Positions 16,903 through 25,924 of a stretch of 64,000 bases of DNA are shown piece by piece; positions within the stretch are counted from its first letter, which is position 1; every line of letters starts with the position of its first letter. Source of the DNA: UBA11051 sp964390495. GTDB taxonomy: Bacteria; Armatimonadota; Zipacnadia; Zipacnadales; UBA11051. The notes beneath the pieces were generated by a model. That model saw only the letters and a list, made by a program, of their open reading frames with translations. It had not been told where the DNA came from and made no database searches. The translations under genes and the position numbers were made by a program. The stretch covers positions 1 to 64,000 of the forward strand of contig CAYMIN010000015.1 in NCBI GenBank assembly GCA_964390495.1, in the 5' to 3' direction.

Positions 16903-18465
16903 TCAGTGCTCTTCCGGTTCGCCGAAAACCTGCGCCGTAAACACGTACAGCTCGGTCTGGGGGTCCTTGTAGGCATCAGGCGGCAGCCCGGCCTTATGGC
17001 TGCACAGGTTCTCCAGCATCTGCTGCCGGTCCCAGCCCTGTTCGGGGCCCACCTGGGGCAAGAATACTCCGTTGCGACGGCCCCGCACCACCATTACCCC
17101 ATGCTTGCCCACCTCGATGTCGGTGTAGCTGCCCACCGGCTCCATCGGCGAAAGCACGCTGATTTCGATATGCAAACCGTCCAGCTCAGCGCGTGTCACC
17201 GGCGTGAAGCGATGGTCGCGAACCGCTGCCGAAATAGCCGCCTCGCGGATGGCCTGTGCCAGGCTGTAGCGGGGCATAATCTGGCCGACACAACCTCGCA
17301 GCTCGCCGGCCTTGGTAAGTGTCACGAAGACGGCCCGCTGCTGGTGCATGGCCGGGTCGGAGGTCGCGATCTCCACAAGCTTCCCGCTGTCGAGGTAAGC
17401 CTCCAGGGTGCTGCGCGCCAGCTTGAGCAGGTACTGCTGCTGGGCGCCGTCCAGTTCGGTACTGGCCTCAGCGCTAGAGGCAGCGGCAGAGGTGCCTGCC
17501 TGGCGCTCGCCCATAAATACCACCGCACCGTAGCCGACGCAGCGGCTGCCGGTACGTGGCTCGGCATCGGCGGAATTCGCGGAATGCAGCAGTTCGGCCC
17601 GGATAGCTCCCAGGCTCTTGGCGGCCCCGATTATGGCCACCACCGGCCCCAGCCCGCAGCAGGTGCAGTGCAGATTAGGTATGCCGCGGGCGAGTAGCTC
17701 CTTGTCAGCCGCATACACGGTATCCACATCGAGGCTGCAGATGGCCTGCAGAATCTCGCTATCAACCAAGTCGGTCTGCTCGGCCACCGGATAGTGTGCG
17801 AGATCGGTACTGATCACCAGAAGCGTCTTTTCGTCAGCTACCGAGGCGATCGCTTGCCCGATCGGCTGGGTGTTGTGAGGGCCGAAATCGCTGAACACGA
17901 TCGGGACGATGGAGAAGTCCTTGAGCACGCTCTGCAGGAAGGGAAGCTGGGTCTCGAGGGAATGCTCGTCACTATGGGCGGCGTCATTGAGCTTGAAGCG
18001 ACTGCTTGCGGCCAGCAGCTTTTCGTTCATCTCTTGGTTGACGGGGACCTTGCCCAGCGGAGTTTTCCAGAAATCGTAGGAACTGAGCGCCGCGCCGCTG
18101 AGCGGTATGCCACGGTGCGAGGGACCGACGAGAATTACCGTATCGTAGCTCCGGTCTTCGAGAGTGGCATATGCATAGCCTGCCACCGTTCCCGAGAACT
18201 CATAGCCGGCATGTGGGGCCATGATGGCGATGATGGCGTCGGCTATCTCAGGCACTTGTGCGGCCTCGAGGTAGCCTCTAACTTCCTGCGCCAGCTTCCC
18301 CGCGTCCGCCTTGTAGAACTGCCCCGCTACGCAGGCAGTCCGTACCGAGGCGGTCTCGGTAGCCGCAGCCGGCTGGGCGACGGCCGGCTGTGGCTCAATG
18401 TTCCTAGCACAGCCGATGACGGTAATCAGTATAGCTAAGGCCAGGTACTGAGCGGCGCGTTGCAT
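16903..18465 (-). CDS. Lipoprotein fusion of Memo (system protein B) and AMMECR1 (system protein A)
   Basis: 520 residues from the ATG at 18465 (GAGGG upstream). The N-terminus is a lipoprotein signal with lipobox VIGC at ~residue 21. The Memo-like domain spans ~45-310 with the metal-site motifs APHAGYEFSG, GPSHRG, STDLAHYP and a late SRCVGYGAV. The linker is low-complexity (TSAAASSAEAS). The AMMECR1 domain spans ~355-515 and contains the hallmark LRGCVGQ. Together with the next gene it makes a complete AmmeMemoRadiSam set in two genes, and both carry export signals. Memo is related to extradiol-type metalloenzymes; the substrate is unknown. Confidence 0.9.
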   Translation of the reverse strand: MQRAAQYLALAILITVIGCARNIEPQPAVAQPAAATETASVRTACVAGQFYKADAGKLAQEVRGYLEAAQVPEIADAIIAIMAPHAGYEFSGTVAGYAYATLEDRSYDTVILVGPSHRGIPLSGAALSSYDFWKTPLGKVPVNQEMNEKLLAASSRFKLNDAAHSDEHSLETQLPFLQSVLKDFSIVPIVFSDFGPHNTQPIGQAIASVADEKTLLVISTDLAHYPVAEQTDLVDSEILQAICSLDVDTVYAADKELLARGIPNLHCTCCGLGPVVAIIGAAKSLGAIRAELLHSANSADAEPRTGSRCVGYGAVVFMGERQAGTSAAASSAEASTELDGAQQQYLLKLARSTLEAYLDSGKLVEIATSDPAMHQQRAVFVTLTKAGELRGCVGQIMPRYSLAQAIREAAISAAVRDHRFTPVTRAELDGLHIEISVLSPMEPVGSYTDIEVGKHGVMVVRGRRNGVFLPQVGPEQGWDRQQMLENLCSHKAGLPPDAYKDPQTELYVFTAQVFGEPEEH

Positions 18466-18546
18466 CACGGTGCCCTCATGGGTTGTGACGTTCCACGTGG
18501 ACATATGTTCGCCCCGGCCTCGCCGGTGTCCTTGTCGCCTCTGTCG

Positions 18547-19695
18547 CTAACGGGTCCACTTGCGAACGATGGTAATCAGTATCAGACTCATGGTGAGCAG
18601 GCCGATGACGACCTCAATGCTGGCTAAGGTCTTACTTATGCCGGTAGCCGGCTGCATGTCGCCATAGCCAAGGCCGGTAAAGGTCACAACACTGAAATAC
18701 AGGGCATTGAGGAAGCTGAGCACCCCACCGATGGTCGGTGGCCATGCCAACCCCGGGCCGATCTGTACGTTCCGCGCAGTATCGGTGAAGCCACAGAGAT
18801 AAGCCTGGACTGCACCGAAGACAAACACCAGTACGGCGGCAATTTCAACCAGCCACCACGGCCGCTCTCCGTAGCCGAAGCACCGGTACATGAGCCACCA
18901 GGCCAGGCGCTGGTGCCAGGGGGCTTGCGGCTGGCCGGCGGTCGCTATTGACATCTGGGCCCGCTTGCACTCCATTTCGCGGATGAAGAACTCGCCCGCC
19001 GTCTGATAGTCCCCCGATTCGTGGTAGCTCTGCTTGATCTTGCGGTATGCTCTCTCGCCGGCCTGCAGTAGGGGCAATGCCGCTTCCGGTTTGCCTGCTC
19101 TTCTCGCGGCGCGGCCCTCGCGTTCCTCGCGAATGACTATACTGCCATCGTTACTCCAGATCACATGATCCAGCCTGCTCTGCTGATCGAGTTGAACGCC
19201 TGAGAGGCATGCGTCGGAGAGGTTAGCGCGGCGCAGATCCGCCTTGCCCTCCAAACTGGTATCTGTCAGGTCGGCAGCTTGGAGGTCGGCGAAGCGCAAA
19301 TCGGCATTTTCCATGTTGGCATCTGACAGATCGGCGTCACGCAAGTCGGCTCTGACCAAGAAGGCGTTGCGGAGGTTGGCGTCCATCAGTTGGGCCTTGC
19401 GGAGCCTGGCGCCGAACAGGTGGGCATCCGCGAGGTCTGCCTCCCACAAGAGCGCGCCGCGGTCTGCCGCTTTCTCTAACTGCCGCTGAAGTTGCTGGGG
19501 ATCGCGTTCGCCGGTGTAATGAAATATGCAGCGCGGCTCGGCCTCCTCACTCCCAGGATACCGGGGAAGGCCGCAGCGGGTCGCTTTTCCGAACTCGTAC
19601 TGGCACCGCTGGCCATGCTCGGGTCCACCTGCGGGCCACTTGTCTGCCGGCCATCGCTCTTCGTTGTTGAGGTACTCGATACTATGGTGTGACAT
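18547..19695 (-). CDS. Pentapeptide-repeat protein fused to a two-helix ion channel
   Basis: 382 residues. Residues 1-60 hold a small Cys/His patch (CQYEFG...C...CIFHYTG). Residues ~85-165 are pentapeptide repeats of the A(D/N)Lxx type (ADLRDADLSDANMENADL). A helical linker of about 100 residues follows, then two membrane segments flanking a pore loop FTGLGYGD, close to the potassium filter TVGYGD (Ion_trans_2 family). SD AGAGGAAG lies upstream of the ATG. Probably a gated K+ or cation channel whose repeat domain senses or binds something in the cytoplasm. This architecture is known in bacteria, but its regulation is not. Confidence 0.85.
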   Translation of the reverse strand: MSHHSIEYLNNEERWPADKWPAGGPEHGQRCQYEFGKATRCGLPRYPGSEEAEPRCIFHYTGERDPQQLQRQLEKAADRGALLWEADLADAHLFGARLRKAQLMDANLRNAFLVRADLRDADLSDANMENADLRFADLQAADLTDTSLEGKADLRRANLSDACLSGVQLDQQSRLDHVIWSNDGSIVIREEREGRAARRAGKPEAALPLLQAGERAYRKIKQSYHESGDYQTAGEFFIREMECKRAQMSIATAGQPQAPWHQRLAWWLMYRCFGYGERPWWLVEIAAVLVFVFGAVQAYLCGFTDTARNVQIGPGLAWPPTIGGVLSFLNALYFSVVTFTGLGYGDMQPATGISKTLASIEVVIGLLTMSLILITIVRKWTR

Positions 19696-19715
19696 ACCAG
19701 ATGCTTCCTCTCGGT

Positions 19716-20384
19716 TTATGACTGAGTAAGCTTCGCCCGCATGCCGATAAAGGTGGCGAAGGGACAGCGGGCGGGCTGCTTGATTACGAGCTGGCGAAGG
19801 CAGACTGTGCCGCTCCAGCAGACCTCGGCCTGCTTGGCATTTGCGGCTGCGGCCTGGCGGCAGAGGCGGGCAAGCTCACCGGGCGTGAAAAAGCGGGCCT
19901 GGCTATAGGTATTGTGTTTCAGGATGCCGGTGAGCTTCCGCCATCTGCCCAGCAGGCTCTGTCGATTCAGTACTCCCAGGACGATGCTTTCGCGCGCTAC
20001 TCGCGCCGCCTCGCTGAGCGCCTTCTCCGCATTGTCAACGAACTCCAGCGTAGTGACCATGAAGGCAATATCGAAGCTGTTGTCGGCGAAACGCAGATGC
20101 TCAGCGGACAGCTTTTGCACGCTGACCGTCTCGCCGACTTTGGCCTGGGCTATCTGCAGCATGGCGTCGGATCTGTCTATAGCGGTGACTTTGCACCCCA
20201 TTGCAGCCAGCCACAGTGAGAAGTGGCCCGTGCCGCAGCCGATATCGAGGATGCGCTTGCCCTCCACCGGTCCGAGTAATTCGGCCAGCAGTTGCTTTTC
20301 GAGCTTATCGGCCCAGCGCCCAAAGCCCGTCTCGTACCAGCGGTCGTAGCGATTTGCTGTCTGTTCGGGGAATTTCGCTGTCAT
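19716..20384 (-). CDS. Class I SAM-dependent methyltransferase
   Basis: 222 residues with the Rossmann methyltransferase motifs LDIGCGTGHFSL (motif I), AIDRS (post-I), FDIAFMVTTLEFV (motif II) and the family-typical VLGVLNRQSLLGR. It resembles the UbiE/Methyltransf_11 group. SD GAGGGG lies just before the ATG. The substrate is not predictable. It is divergent from the universal stress protein gene, with about 120 bp between them. Confidence 0.85.
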   Translation of the reverse strand: MTAKFPEQTANRYDRWYETGFGRWADKLEKQLLAELLGPVEGKRILDIGCGTGHFSLWLAAMGCKVTAIDRSDAMLQIAQAKVGETVSVQKLSAEHLRFADNSFDIAFMVTTLEFVDNAEKALSEAARVARESIVLGVLNRQSLLGRWRKLTGILKHNTYSQARFFTPGELARLCRQAAAANAKQAEVCWSGTVCLRQLVIKQPARCPFATFIGMRAKLTQS

Positions 20385-20444
20385 ATCGGCCCCTCTTCTG
20401 CCTCATGCTTTGAGGCGGACATGGCTTTGCCGGTGGAATTGGGG

Positions 20445-20450
20445 TATAAT
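20445..20450 (+). promoter_or_regulatory. Possible -10 element of the universal stress protein gene
   Basis: A perfect TATAAT lies 51 nt before the start codon. No good -35 is seen at 16-18 nt spacing, so an activator or an alternative sigma factor may be needed. Confidence 0.4.
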
Positions 20451-20501
20451 ACACGCAAGTTCGCTTGGTTTTCAACCCATCCATTTGGAGGAAGCAGGCG
20501 T

Positions 20502-21356
20502 ATGCTAGAGCGTGTCTTGATAGCGACTTCGCGCACCGAGCTGAATATTGAGCTGTTGCTGGACCTGATCCGCAATATGCCGGTGGAGGAAGTGACCTTG
20601 GTGCATTGTGTGGAGTCGGTGCTACCCTCGCCCCAGCGGGACCGGCGGCTGGTGCATCGGGCCGAGCAGGAACTGGCCCAGGGCGTCGCGGAGGCGCAAG
20701 CCGGCAGCGAGGTTTCCCTGACGGCGGTGGTGCGGATCGGCAATCCGGCCCAGCAGATCATCCACGTCGCCAAGGAGCGCGGCGCCGACACAATCGCCAT
20801 GAACGCCTTTGTCGGCATCCCCTGGCAAGATTTCTTCCTCGGCAGCGTCTCGCTTGATGTCATCAGATACGGGCATACCAACATGCTGGTGCTCCATCCG
20901 CCGGCCCAAGACCAGGAGATGATCGGTGGGCTGAAGCGACCGCTCTTGGACCACACGCTATTTCCCACCGACTTCTCGGACTTCTCCCTATCGGCATTTG
21001 ATAGTTTTGCATCTTTGGCCGACAAGGGCATGAAGCAGGTCAGTCTGCTACACGTCCAGGACGCTACCCGTCTTGAGCCGCACCTGATAGACCGGCTCGC
21101 CGAATTCGATGCCACGGACAGCCAGCGCCTGGAGGATATGGCCCAGCGCCTACGCGACAAGCATGTGGCAGTTGACTCAAGAATCGAGCTAGGCGTTCCC
21201 GAACAGAGCATCATCCGGGTAGCCAGGGAGCTGGCAGTGTCATGCATTGCTATCGGCTCCCGCGGTCGCAGTCCCAGCCAAGCCGCGCTGTGGGGCAAAG
21301 TCTCCGAGCGGGTAGTGCGCAGCGCCCAAGCACCGGTGCTGGTTATCAAGCAATAG
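20502..21356 (+). CDS. Tandem universal stress protein (two UspA domains)
   Basis: 284 residues from the ATG at 20502, which has GGAGGA upstream; a longer reading frame starts inside the divergent methyltransferase and is rejected. Two UspA folds, ~1-140 and ~150-284. The second retains an ATP-binding loop of the form G-x2-G-x9-G (GSRGRSPSQAALWG) and ends APVLVIKQ. The first, ending TNMLVLHP, is degenerate in this loop. Cytoplasmic; such proteins bind ATP or AMP and modulate stress responses. It precedes an electron-transfer gene on the same strand. Confidence 0.9.
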   Translation: MLERVLIATSRTELNIELLLDLIRNMPVEEVTLVHCVESVLPSPQRDRRLVHRAEQELAQGVAEAQAGSEVSLTAVVRIGNPAQQIIHVAKERGADTIAMNAFVGIPWQDFFLGSVSLDVIRYGHTNMLVLHPPAQDQEMIGGLKRPLLDHTLFPTDFSDFSLSAFDSFASLADKGMKQVSLLHVQDATRLEPHLIDRLAEFDATDSQRLEDMAQRLRDKHVAVDSRIELGVPEQSIIRVARELAVSCIAIGSRGRSPSQAALWGKVSERVVRSAQAPVLVIKQ

Positions 21357-21433
21357 ATGACGGCCCTCTCTTTCCTGAAGCTCTCCGACCGAACCGTCGC
21401 CGCTGAGGCGCGGAAGCCCTCTGGAGCAAAGCC

Positions 21434-22993
21434 ATGAATCGAGGAAGAAACCTGCGCAGGTTGAGCCAGATAGTGTTCCTGGTGATCTTCCTGTTGCTGC
21501 TGCGTGCCGCCAACTGGCCCCTGCAAGCGGGAGCTGATGTGAACCTATTCCTGCGCGCCGACCCCCTGGCGGCCCTGGTTACGGCTCTGGCGCTCCCGCA
21601 CTTCGCCGCCGCCGGCCAGCTTCTGTACCTGTTCATCCCCGCCCTGGTCCTGCTGGTGCTGACAGCGCTATTCGGGCGCTTCTTCTGTGGCTGGATATGC
21701 CCTCTGGGCACCTGCCTTGACATCTTCCACGCAGCTCTGGTGCGTCCCTTCAGCAAGCGCGACAGCCGGTGGGCTAACTGGCCGCAGCTTAAGTACTACA
21801 TATTGCTGGCGGTACTGATTGCTGCGCTTTCTGGCACTCAGATCGCGTGGTTCCTCGACCCCATACCGCTCACGACCCGCACCTTCGCCACCGTCTTGCA
21901 TTCGGCTTTGCTCAAGCTGCAGAACTGGCTGGTCGCACATCCGGACGGACCGCTTGGGGTGCTGAATTCACGCCTGAATCTGGAGGCGGTACGCGGCCGC
22001 AACTTCGCTCTGGCCTGGCCGGTGCTGGGCTTTTTTGCCTTCGTGTTGGCCCTGGGCTTCGTCAGCCGGCGGTACTGGTGCCGCAACCTCTGCCCGCTGG
22101 GGGCTATGTTGGCATTTGTGGGCCGGCATGGAATCTGGCGGCGGCAGGTGGCCGCGAGCTGTCTGCGGTGCAAACGCTGTGTCGCCGACTGCAAGATGGG
22201 GGCTATACCTGCGGATGAGCCGAGCCGGACCCGCACCTCGGAGTGCATCCTGTGCTACAACTGTGTCTCGTGCCCGCAAGCCGGGATCACCCGCATCGGC
22301 ATATCGCTGGACGACCAGGGCCTGGAAACCGGCACCAATGTGACGCGCCGGCGGCTGCTGGGAGCAGTGGGTGTGGGAGTGGTTTATGGGCTTCTGGCCC
22401 GCAGCCGGCTGTTTGGTGCCCACAAAGCCACGGCGACACAGCATCAGTTCCTGATTAGGCCGCCCGGCGCCATCGTGCGTGACGAGAACGGGCAGATCAG
22501 CCGCATGATGACCGAGGTGGAGTTCCAAGCACAGTGCCTCCGCTGTGGCGAGTGCATGAAAGCTTGCCTTACCAATGTGATTCAGCCGGCCCTGCTCGAA
22601 GGCGGTTTCGACGGCCTCTATACGCCGGTCATGGTCGGAGCGGCCGGCTGGTGCGAGCAAAGCTGCAATCTCTGCGGGCAGGTCTGCCCCAGCGGGGCTT
22701 TGCGCCCCTTTACCCCCGAGGAGAAAGCCGGCATTCAGATCGCGGAGGCGCGTATTGATCACAGCAGGTGCCTATCCTGGGCCAAAGGTGATGACTATCT
22801 GGTGTGCCTGGTATGTGACGAGATGTGCTCCTACAATGCCATCACCGCCGAGGACACCGATGGCACCGGGCAACTGCGCCCTCTAGTGCATCCGGATATC
22901 TGCGTCGGCTGCGGCATCTGCGAGTATAACTGCCCGCTCAGCCCCCAATCGGCAATCAGAATCTACCGGCGGGAAGATCAGGATGCAACTTAG
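21434..22993 (+). CDS. NapH/NapG-like membrane polyferredoxin
   Basis: 519 residues. The N-terminal half is a NapH/NosR-type membrane domain with several helices and the paired motifs FFCGWICPLGTC and YWCRNLCPLGAM. Two 4Fe-4S motifs follow (CLRCKRC, CILCYNC). Then comes a Tat-like stretch TRRRLLGAVGVG in the middle of the chain, and a NapG/MauM-like half with further clusters (CLRCGEC, CNLCGQVC, CLVCDEMC, CVGCGIC). It looks like NapH and NapG joined in one polypeptide. No nitrate reductase is nearby, so it probably moves quinol electrons to an unknown periplasmic acceptor. Its stop overlaps the next gene by 11 nt. Confidence 0.85.
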   Translation: MNRGRNLRRLSQIVFLVIFLLLLRAANWPLQAGADVNLFLRADPLAALVTALALPHFAAAGQLLYLFIPALVLLVLTALFGRFFCGWICPLGTCLDIFHAALVRPFSKRDSRWANWPQLKYYILLAVLIAALSGTQIAWFLDPIPLTTRTFATVLHSALLKLQNWLVAHPDGPLGVLNSRLNLEAVRGRNFALAWPVLGFFAFVLALGFVSRRYWCRNLCPLGAMLAFVGRHGIWRRQVAASCLRCKRCVADCKMGAIPADEPSRTRTSECILCYNCVSCPQAGITRIGISLDDQGLETGTNVTRRRLLGAVGVGVVYGLLARSRLFGAHKATATQHQFLIRPPGAIVRDENGQISRMMTEVEFQAQCLRCGECMKACLTNVIQPALLEGGFDGLYTPVMVGAAGWCEQSCNLCGQVCPSGALRPFTPEEKAGIQIAEARIDHSRCLSWAKGDDYLVCLVCDEMCSYNAITAEDTDGTGQLRPLVHPDICVGCGICEYNCPLSPQSAIRIYRREDQDAT

Positions 22994-23915
22994 CTCGCAG
23001 GAGCGCAGACAGCGGCTCAAGGGCTACGCGGCGATCGTGGCCTCCGCGATTTGCAGTGGCACGATGTGGCCGGTGCAAAAGGACCTGATGACCGAGGTCT
23101 CGCCGCTGCAGGCCAACTGGCTGATGATCGTGCCGGCGCTGGTGATGGTAGCGATCATCTATCCGTGGCGCCGGCGTGGGCGGAAGCTAATCCCCCCGGG
23201 CGCTCCCCTCGGCTGGCTGGCGCTCTTCGCCATCTTCGCCTCCGCCATCTTCTACACACGCAACGTCGGTACCCACCTGACCAGCGCCACCACCGCTGCC
23301 TTGGTCGTGCGCATGGAGCTGGCCATCGTCTTCGTGCTCAGCTACCTGATACTCCGCACCCGCGTATCGGCCGCCGGCTGGCTGGGCACGGTGGTGTTAT
23401 TGGCCGGCGCCTTAAGCGCGATGGGCATTTCCTGCGGCGAGCTCAGCTTTGCCGCGCTGGGCATAGGCGCTCTGCTGATAGCGGCCATGTTGACGGCGGC
23501 CAACGCTATCATCATCAAGCTGAACTTCAACAGGATTTCCAGCGACCTACCGACCACGGCCAGCATCGTCTGCCAGGCCGTGGTCTTCTCCGCGATACTG
23601 CTGGCTAGCGGCAGAATGGGGGAGACGGTGGCAACACTAGCGTCACCCCGGGTCGCTATTGAGGGCGTGCTGTTGGGCGCGCTACTGCTATGGACGCTGC
23701 TGTTTTATTATTACTCGATTAAGCGCATCCCGTTGTGGTCGTGTCGCATACTCTCGCTTGTCGCACCGGTAGTGGCGACGCTGGGCGATCATTTCTGGCT
23801 GGGCTCGACAATCAGCCAGGGGCAGCTTGTTGGTTTATTTGCGGTCCTGGTCGGCGCCGGCTTGGTAATCATGTCCAGCCGGGACGACACCAGAGAGCGC
23901 CTGCCCCAGCGGTAG
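22983..23915 (+). CDS. EamA/DMT family transporter
   Basis: 310 residues with about ten hydrophobic segments arranged as two EamA repeats (~15-145 and ~160-300). The first repeat has the typical WPVQKDLM and ATTAALVVRMELAIVF regions. The start codon lies inside the end of the polyferredoxin gene, so the two are translationally coupled. Members export or import metabolites such as amino acids or nucleotide sugars; the substrate is unknown. Confidence 0.85.
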   Translation: MQLSSQERRQRLKGYAAIVASAICSGTMWPVQKDLMTEVSPLQANWLMIVPALVMVAIIYPWRRRGRKLIPPGAPLGWLALFAIFASAIFYTRNVGTHLTSATTAALVVRMELAIVFVLSYLILRTRVSAAGWLGTVVLLAGALSAMGISCGELSFAALGIGALLIAAMLTAANAIIIKLNFNRISSDLPTTASIVCQAVVFSAILLASGRMGETVATLASPRVAIEGVLLGALLLWTLLFYYYSIKRIPLWSCRILSLVAPVVATLGDHFWLGSTISQGQLVGLFAVLVGAGLVIMSSRDDTRERLPQR

Positions 23916-23979
23916 TCGCGGGGCAGCCCACCAAAGCAGTGCCGGCACACAGGGGGCGGCTGTCACAGGTCTTTACGCA

Positions 23980-24783
23980 TCATCCCGGGCAGTTGGCTCT
24001 CATCCAGGCCAGGCAGGCGGCGTAGCCCTCGCCCTTATCGCCCTTGCCCTCCCACTCCGCGCACCACACTCCTTGGTAGTTCACTGCCACCAACTCGTCA
24101 ATCACCATCGGCAGCGGAATCTCGCCCTGACCCAGCGCCATGCCCTGGTAGTCGCCCCGCGAGCCGGTGCCGTCCTTCATGTGCGTGTGCAGCACATAGG
24201 GCGCGATGTCCTTGTAGATCCTGGGCAGGTCCGCGACGGCGTTGCCCCACCAGCGGTAGTTCATGGTGTCGAGGTTGGAGCCGGCATACGGCGAGCTGAC
24301 CCTCTCCAGGGCCCCCAGCAGCACCGCCGGGTCGTTGGAGACCACGCCGTGATTGTCCACGGCCATCTTCACGCCCAGGTCCTGGCAGAAGGGCAGGCAG
24401 GCTTGCAGGCATCCGGCAATCGCCTCGGCCCATTTCTCCTCAGGCACTTCGTCCTTGGGCTGGCCGCCCTCGGTGCGCAGGATGTCGGTGTCGAGGATCT
24501 GGGCGAGCTGGGCGACCTGCTGCATACGCTCGACCTGCTGCTTGATGGCCGCGGCGTCGAGCTGGACGAAATCGTTGGCCGCCGTCAGCGCCGAGGCGAA
24601 GATGCCGTGAGCGTCGAGGATCGCTTTGGCCTCATACGCGAGGTCTTCGTTATACTCGGCGTCTTTCGGCCACACGTCGGTGATCATCACCTCGATGCAA
24701 TCGAAGCCGGTGGCGGCCACGTACTCCACGAATTCCTCGAAGTTGTCGCCTGGTGCATTGTAGTGAATCTGTCCAAATGGCAT
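23980..24783 (-). CDS. Sugar phosphate isomerase/epimerase
   Basis: 267 residues from the ATG at 24783, preceded by AAAGGAG. Xylose-isomerase-like TIM barrel: metal ligands are expected in LRTEGG, VDNHG, SNLDTMNY, LHTHMKD and CAEWEG. No signal peptide. It is the last gene of a three-gene minus-strand operon after a PfkB kinase and a Gfo/Idh/MocA oxidoreductase, a set typical of sugar or inositol-like catabolism. The exact substrate is unknown. Confidence 0.87.
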   Translation of the reverse strand: MPFGQIHYNAPGDNFEEFVEYVAATGFDCIEVMITDVWPKDAEYNEDLAYEAKAILDAHGIFASALTAANDFVQLDAAAIKQQVERMQQVAQLAQILDTDILRTEGGQPKDEVPEEKWAEAIAGCLQACLPFCQDLGVKMAVDNHGVVSNDPAVLLGALERVSSPYAGSNLDTMNYRWWGNAVADLPRIYKDIAPYVLHTHMKDGTGSRGDYQGMALGQGEIPLPMVIDELVAVNYQGVWCAEWEGKGDKGEGYAACLAWMRANCPG

Positions 24784-24853
24784 TTTACGGCTCCTTTCGT
24801 CGCTTCTCATGTGTTGCTGCTAGATTAGGACAGTGGGTACAAAGTGATGCGCC

Positions 24854-25924
24854 TCAGTTCGGCCTCAGGTCGGGCACCGCAACTAGTTCGCCGCCCTGCT
24901 CGGCCGACAGGTGCGCGCAGATACCCGGCAGCGTGTACTCCATCGCGCGATAGACATCCACCGGCGGGTCGGTGTCATCGCGTATTGCGACGATGAACTC
25001 CTCCAGCATCACCGTGACCCAGTGGCGACCGTCAGCGCGCTCCTGGTACTGCATGGGCAGGTCCTGCCAGCCGTCCCCGGGATCGTCCTCAAACCATGCC
25101 TTGACTTGCAGGCCGCCGAGGTTGACCATGCGAATGCTGCCGCGCGAACCGTACAGCCCGGTGAATAGGGAGAACGGATGGGCGATGCAGAAGCCGTTGG
25201 TGAGGCGTATGGCGCAGCCCGCCTCGGTCTGCAAGAGGCCGCTTTCCATGTCCACCGGGCACACCTCAGGCGCGACCTTAGCGCCCGTGTTCAGGCCGAG
25301 GGCGGTGGTGCAGCGGTCCTGCATCAGGTACAGCAGCGGCCCCAGGGTGTGCGAGCAGTAGAACAGCGGCGGTAGATCGCTGGCCCGCCACGTCGGCTTC
25401 AGGTCCTCGCGGCTGCCCCAGGCGGAAGCTGGATAGCGTTTGCCATTCGCATCAACCAACATGCCGCCACGGCAGTCGTGGGTGTACTCGGCCTCGGCAA
25501 AGACAATGTCCCCGACTCTACCCGCCTCAACGATTGCCTTTAGGTTTTGGCACCAGCCCATCCAGATGTAGTCTTCAGCGAGCATGAACTTAAGCCCGGT
25601 GCGCTCAACCGCTGCCGCAACCGCCTGGGCCTCCGCGATAGAGTACACGCAGGGCGTCTCGCTCAGCACATGACAACCGGCCTCCATCGCCGCCAGAGAG
25701 TGGGAGGCATGTTCGGGACCGGGAGTGATGACAGCGACCACGTCGAGGTCTGATTTTTCCAGGAACTCGGAATAGTCGGTATATGTCTGCAAGCCATCGA
25801 AGCGCTTTAGGGCCGCCTCGCTCACATCGCAGACTGCCACCACCTCACAGCCGTCCAGAGCCGACAGCCATTCGACGAATCGCGTTCCGCGCCCCAGTCC
25901 GGCAACGCCCCAACGTAAGTTCAT
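24854..25924 (-). CDS. Gfo/Idh/MocA family NAD(P)-dependent oxidoreductase
   Basis: 356 residues from the ATG at 25924 (AGGAGG 7 nt upstream). N-terminal Rossmann fold with GVAGLGRGTRFVEWL, then the VAVITPGPEHAS and HVLSETP motifs of this family; the usual EKP is ETP, so the conserved lysine is missing. The C-terminal domain has LAEDYIWMGW. The start overlaps the TAA stop of the kinase gene (TAATG), so translation is coupled. Likely oxidises or reduces a sugar or cyclitol. The longer reading frame upstream runs into the kinase gene. Confidence 0.88.
   Translation of the reverse strand: MNLRWGVAGLGRGTRFVEWLSALDGCEVVAVCDVSEAALKRFDGLQTYTDYSEFLEKSDLDVVAVITPGPEHASHSLAAMEAGCHVLSETPCVYSIAEAQAVAAAVERTGLKFMLAEDYIWMGWCQNLKAIVEAGRVGDIVFAEAEYTHDCRGGMLVDANGKRYPASAWGSREDLKPTWRASDLPPLFYCSHTLGPLLYLMQDRCTTALGLNTGAKVAPEVCPVDMESGLLQTEAGCAIRLTNGFCIAHPFSLFTGLYGSRGSIRMVNLGGLQVKAWFEDDPGDGWQDLPMQYQERADGRHWVTVMLEEFIVAIRDDTDPPVDVYRAMEYTLPGICAHLSAEQGGELVAVPDLRPN

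Noticed and set aside
20292..20501. N-terminal extension of the universal stress protein
   Set aside because: It overlaps the divergent methyltransferase and contains a TATAAT promoter element; GGAGGA points to the ATG at 20502.
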